Assembly (NCBI RefSeq): GCF_024171495.1 | Contig: NZ_JALJZW010000004.1 | Coordinates: 191,001 to 255,000 of the forward strand | Direction: 5' to 3' | Length of the DNA: 64,000 bases | DNA from: Deinococcus sp. HSC-46F16 | Lineage (GTDB): Bacteria > Deinococcota > Deinococci > Deinococcales > Deinococcaceae | Shown here: positions 61,444 to 64,000 of the stretch, piece by piece | Numbering within the stretch: position 1 is the stretch's first letter | Layout: the number at the start of each line of letters is the position of its first letter | The notes under the pieces: generated by a model | Told to the model about the DNA's origin: nothing | Database searches by the model: none | The model's input: only the letters and a program-made list of their open reading frames with translations | Position numbers and translations under genes: made by a program

Positions 61444-61584
61444 ATGTCCCTGAAAAAAATCGTGAAGGTCCTGGCGGTTCTGGCAGCTCTCGGCGTCTCG
61501 GTCGCCCAGGCGGGGGCGAACGATTACGGCGTTTTGAAGCAGCCGGTCAAAGTTCAGGGTGCTAACGACTACGGCGTCCTCTAA
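61444..61584 (+). CDS. Secreted repeat peptide (46 aa), candidate signal precursor
   Basis: Too short for usual gene callers. ATG 61444 is 6 nt after TACAAT (leaderless). Residues 1-23 are a signal peptide: MSLKKIV (basic n-region), VLAVLAALGVSV (core) and AQA, a type I cleavage site. The mature 23-mer is exactly GANDYGVL, linker KQPVKVQ, GANDYGVL, so a repeat sits at each end. The two octapeptides are coded differently at five of eight codons (GGG/GGT, GCG/GCT, GAT/GAC, GTT/GTC, TTG/CTC), all synonymous, which argues for selection on the peptide. A clear terminator follows. Divergent from the TPR-BTAD regulator. Function (signal, pheromone or other) is an inference. Confidence 0.75.
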   Translation: MSLKKIVKVLAVLAALGVSVAQAGANDYGVLKQPVKVQGANDYGVL

Positions 61585-61615
61585 TTGGTAACGTCTCACA
61601 TCTCTCAAAACTCTT

Positions 61616-61654
61616 ACGGACGCCCCCACCCCGGCGGCGTCCGTTTCCCTTTTC
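61616..61654 (+). terminator. Rho-independent terminator of the peptide gene
   Basis: ACGGACGCC (61616-61624) pairs with GGCGTCCGT (61636-61644), then TTCCCTTTT. It may also serve ppk from the other side. Confidence 0.8.
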
Positions 61655-61660
61655 CCTACC

Positions 61661-63775
<2,115 letters not shown>

Positions 63776-63892
63776 AGCGGGCAACCTCGGGCGGGTGGGA
63801 AGCGGGAGAAAGCGGACGACCCGGCGCGGGGCCGGGTCACCATTGTCTCAGATGGGAGGCGGAATTGGCGCCCAGGCGTGCTTAGACCGCGT

Positions 63893-64000
63893 TTACGCCC
63901 GCTTGAACAGCAGCGCCGCGTTCTGCCCGCCGAAGGCGAAGGAGTTGCTCAGCGCGTACTCGACCTTCTGTTCCCGCGCCCCTTCCGGGATGTAATCGAG
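63893..64000 (-). CDS. fabF: 3-oxoacyl-ACP synthase II, C-terminal end (rest outside window)
   Basis: The last 35 codons read on the minus strand from the window edge: [20 protein letters not shown], then [15 protein letters not shown], stop TAA. The [15 protein letters not shown] block is the hallmark C-terminus of FabF/KASII. The gap 63776-63892 between it and ppk holds a weak GACAAT -10 (63847-63842, minus strand) that may serve ppk. Confidence 0.9.
   Translation of the reverse strand, partial: LDYIPEGAREQKVEYALSNSFAFGGQNAALLFKRA

Overview
The window looks like a piece of a Deinococcus chromosome. Reasons: very high GC; a pilO–pilW-like–pilQ cluster of the Deinococcus/Thermus type; a 241-residue CTC-type ribosomal protein L25; futalosine hydrolase (menaquinone by the futalosine route); a sufC-sufB-sufD set; and many genes whose start codon lies 5-9 nt after a TANNNT -10 element with no Shine-Dalgarno sequence, the leaderless layout known from Deinococcus. 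No phage, insertion sequence, integrase or CRISPR array was seen, so this is mostly core chromosome with a few lineage-specific islands.

Layout. 1-4.0 kb: end of the type IV pilus secretin operon. 4.1-8.1 kb: aroC, aroK, aroB, aroQ plus a PD-(D/E)XK-like protein. 8.1-13.6 kb: rplM-rpsI, a two-domain ABC ATPase, a HAD phosphatase, rplS, a coiled-coil protein and an acetyltransferase. 13.7-15.6 kb: lipB-lipA and tRNA-Ile(GAU). 15.8-20 kb: a membrane protein with a degenerate GGDEF domain and a large lipoprotein alpha-amylase. 20-21.8 kb: DUF47/Pit phosphate uptake behind a Pho-box-like repeat. 21.8-24.1 kb: a decayed acyl-CoA hydrolase gene, a cobalamin-type binding protein and coaX. 24.2-28.2 kb: an ExbB/ExbD/proline-rich transducer operon with an exported protein. 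28.3-32.4 kb: suf operon with an embedded VOC protein. 32.5-38.8 kb: HD hydrolase, cupin, lipoprotein peptidase, rplY, efp, accB-accC. 38.9-46.7 kb: methyltransferase, exonuclease III, a greatly enlarged RNase R, an App1-like phosphatase and an SDR. 46.8-54.6 kb: S8 protease, an NlpC-like protein, Rieske protein, prs, dnaJ, tdh, mqnB, OsmC. 54.7-59.2 kb: flotillin/NfeD, pdxH-mutM, pcp. 59.2-63.8 kb: a TPR/BTAD regulator with a divergent secreted peptide, then ppk. The window ends in fabF.

The most unusual locus is at 59.2-61.65 kb. A 46-codon leaderless gene encodes a signal peptide followed by two identical octapeptides (GANDYGVL). It is transcribed away from a 628-residue TPR-plus-BTAD regulator, and only 22 bp separate the two start codons. 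The repeats differ at five codons, all synonymously, and the receptor-like N-terminal part of the regulator is clearly less GC-rich than the rest of the gene. This has the layout of a secreted peptide and its TPR receptor, i.e. a candidate peptide signalling system. A second recurring theme is tiny upstream ORFs whose stop overlaps the start of the next gene (before aroC, before a 56-residue membrane protein, and before a methyltransferase); the first two are leaderless.
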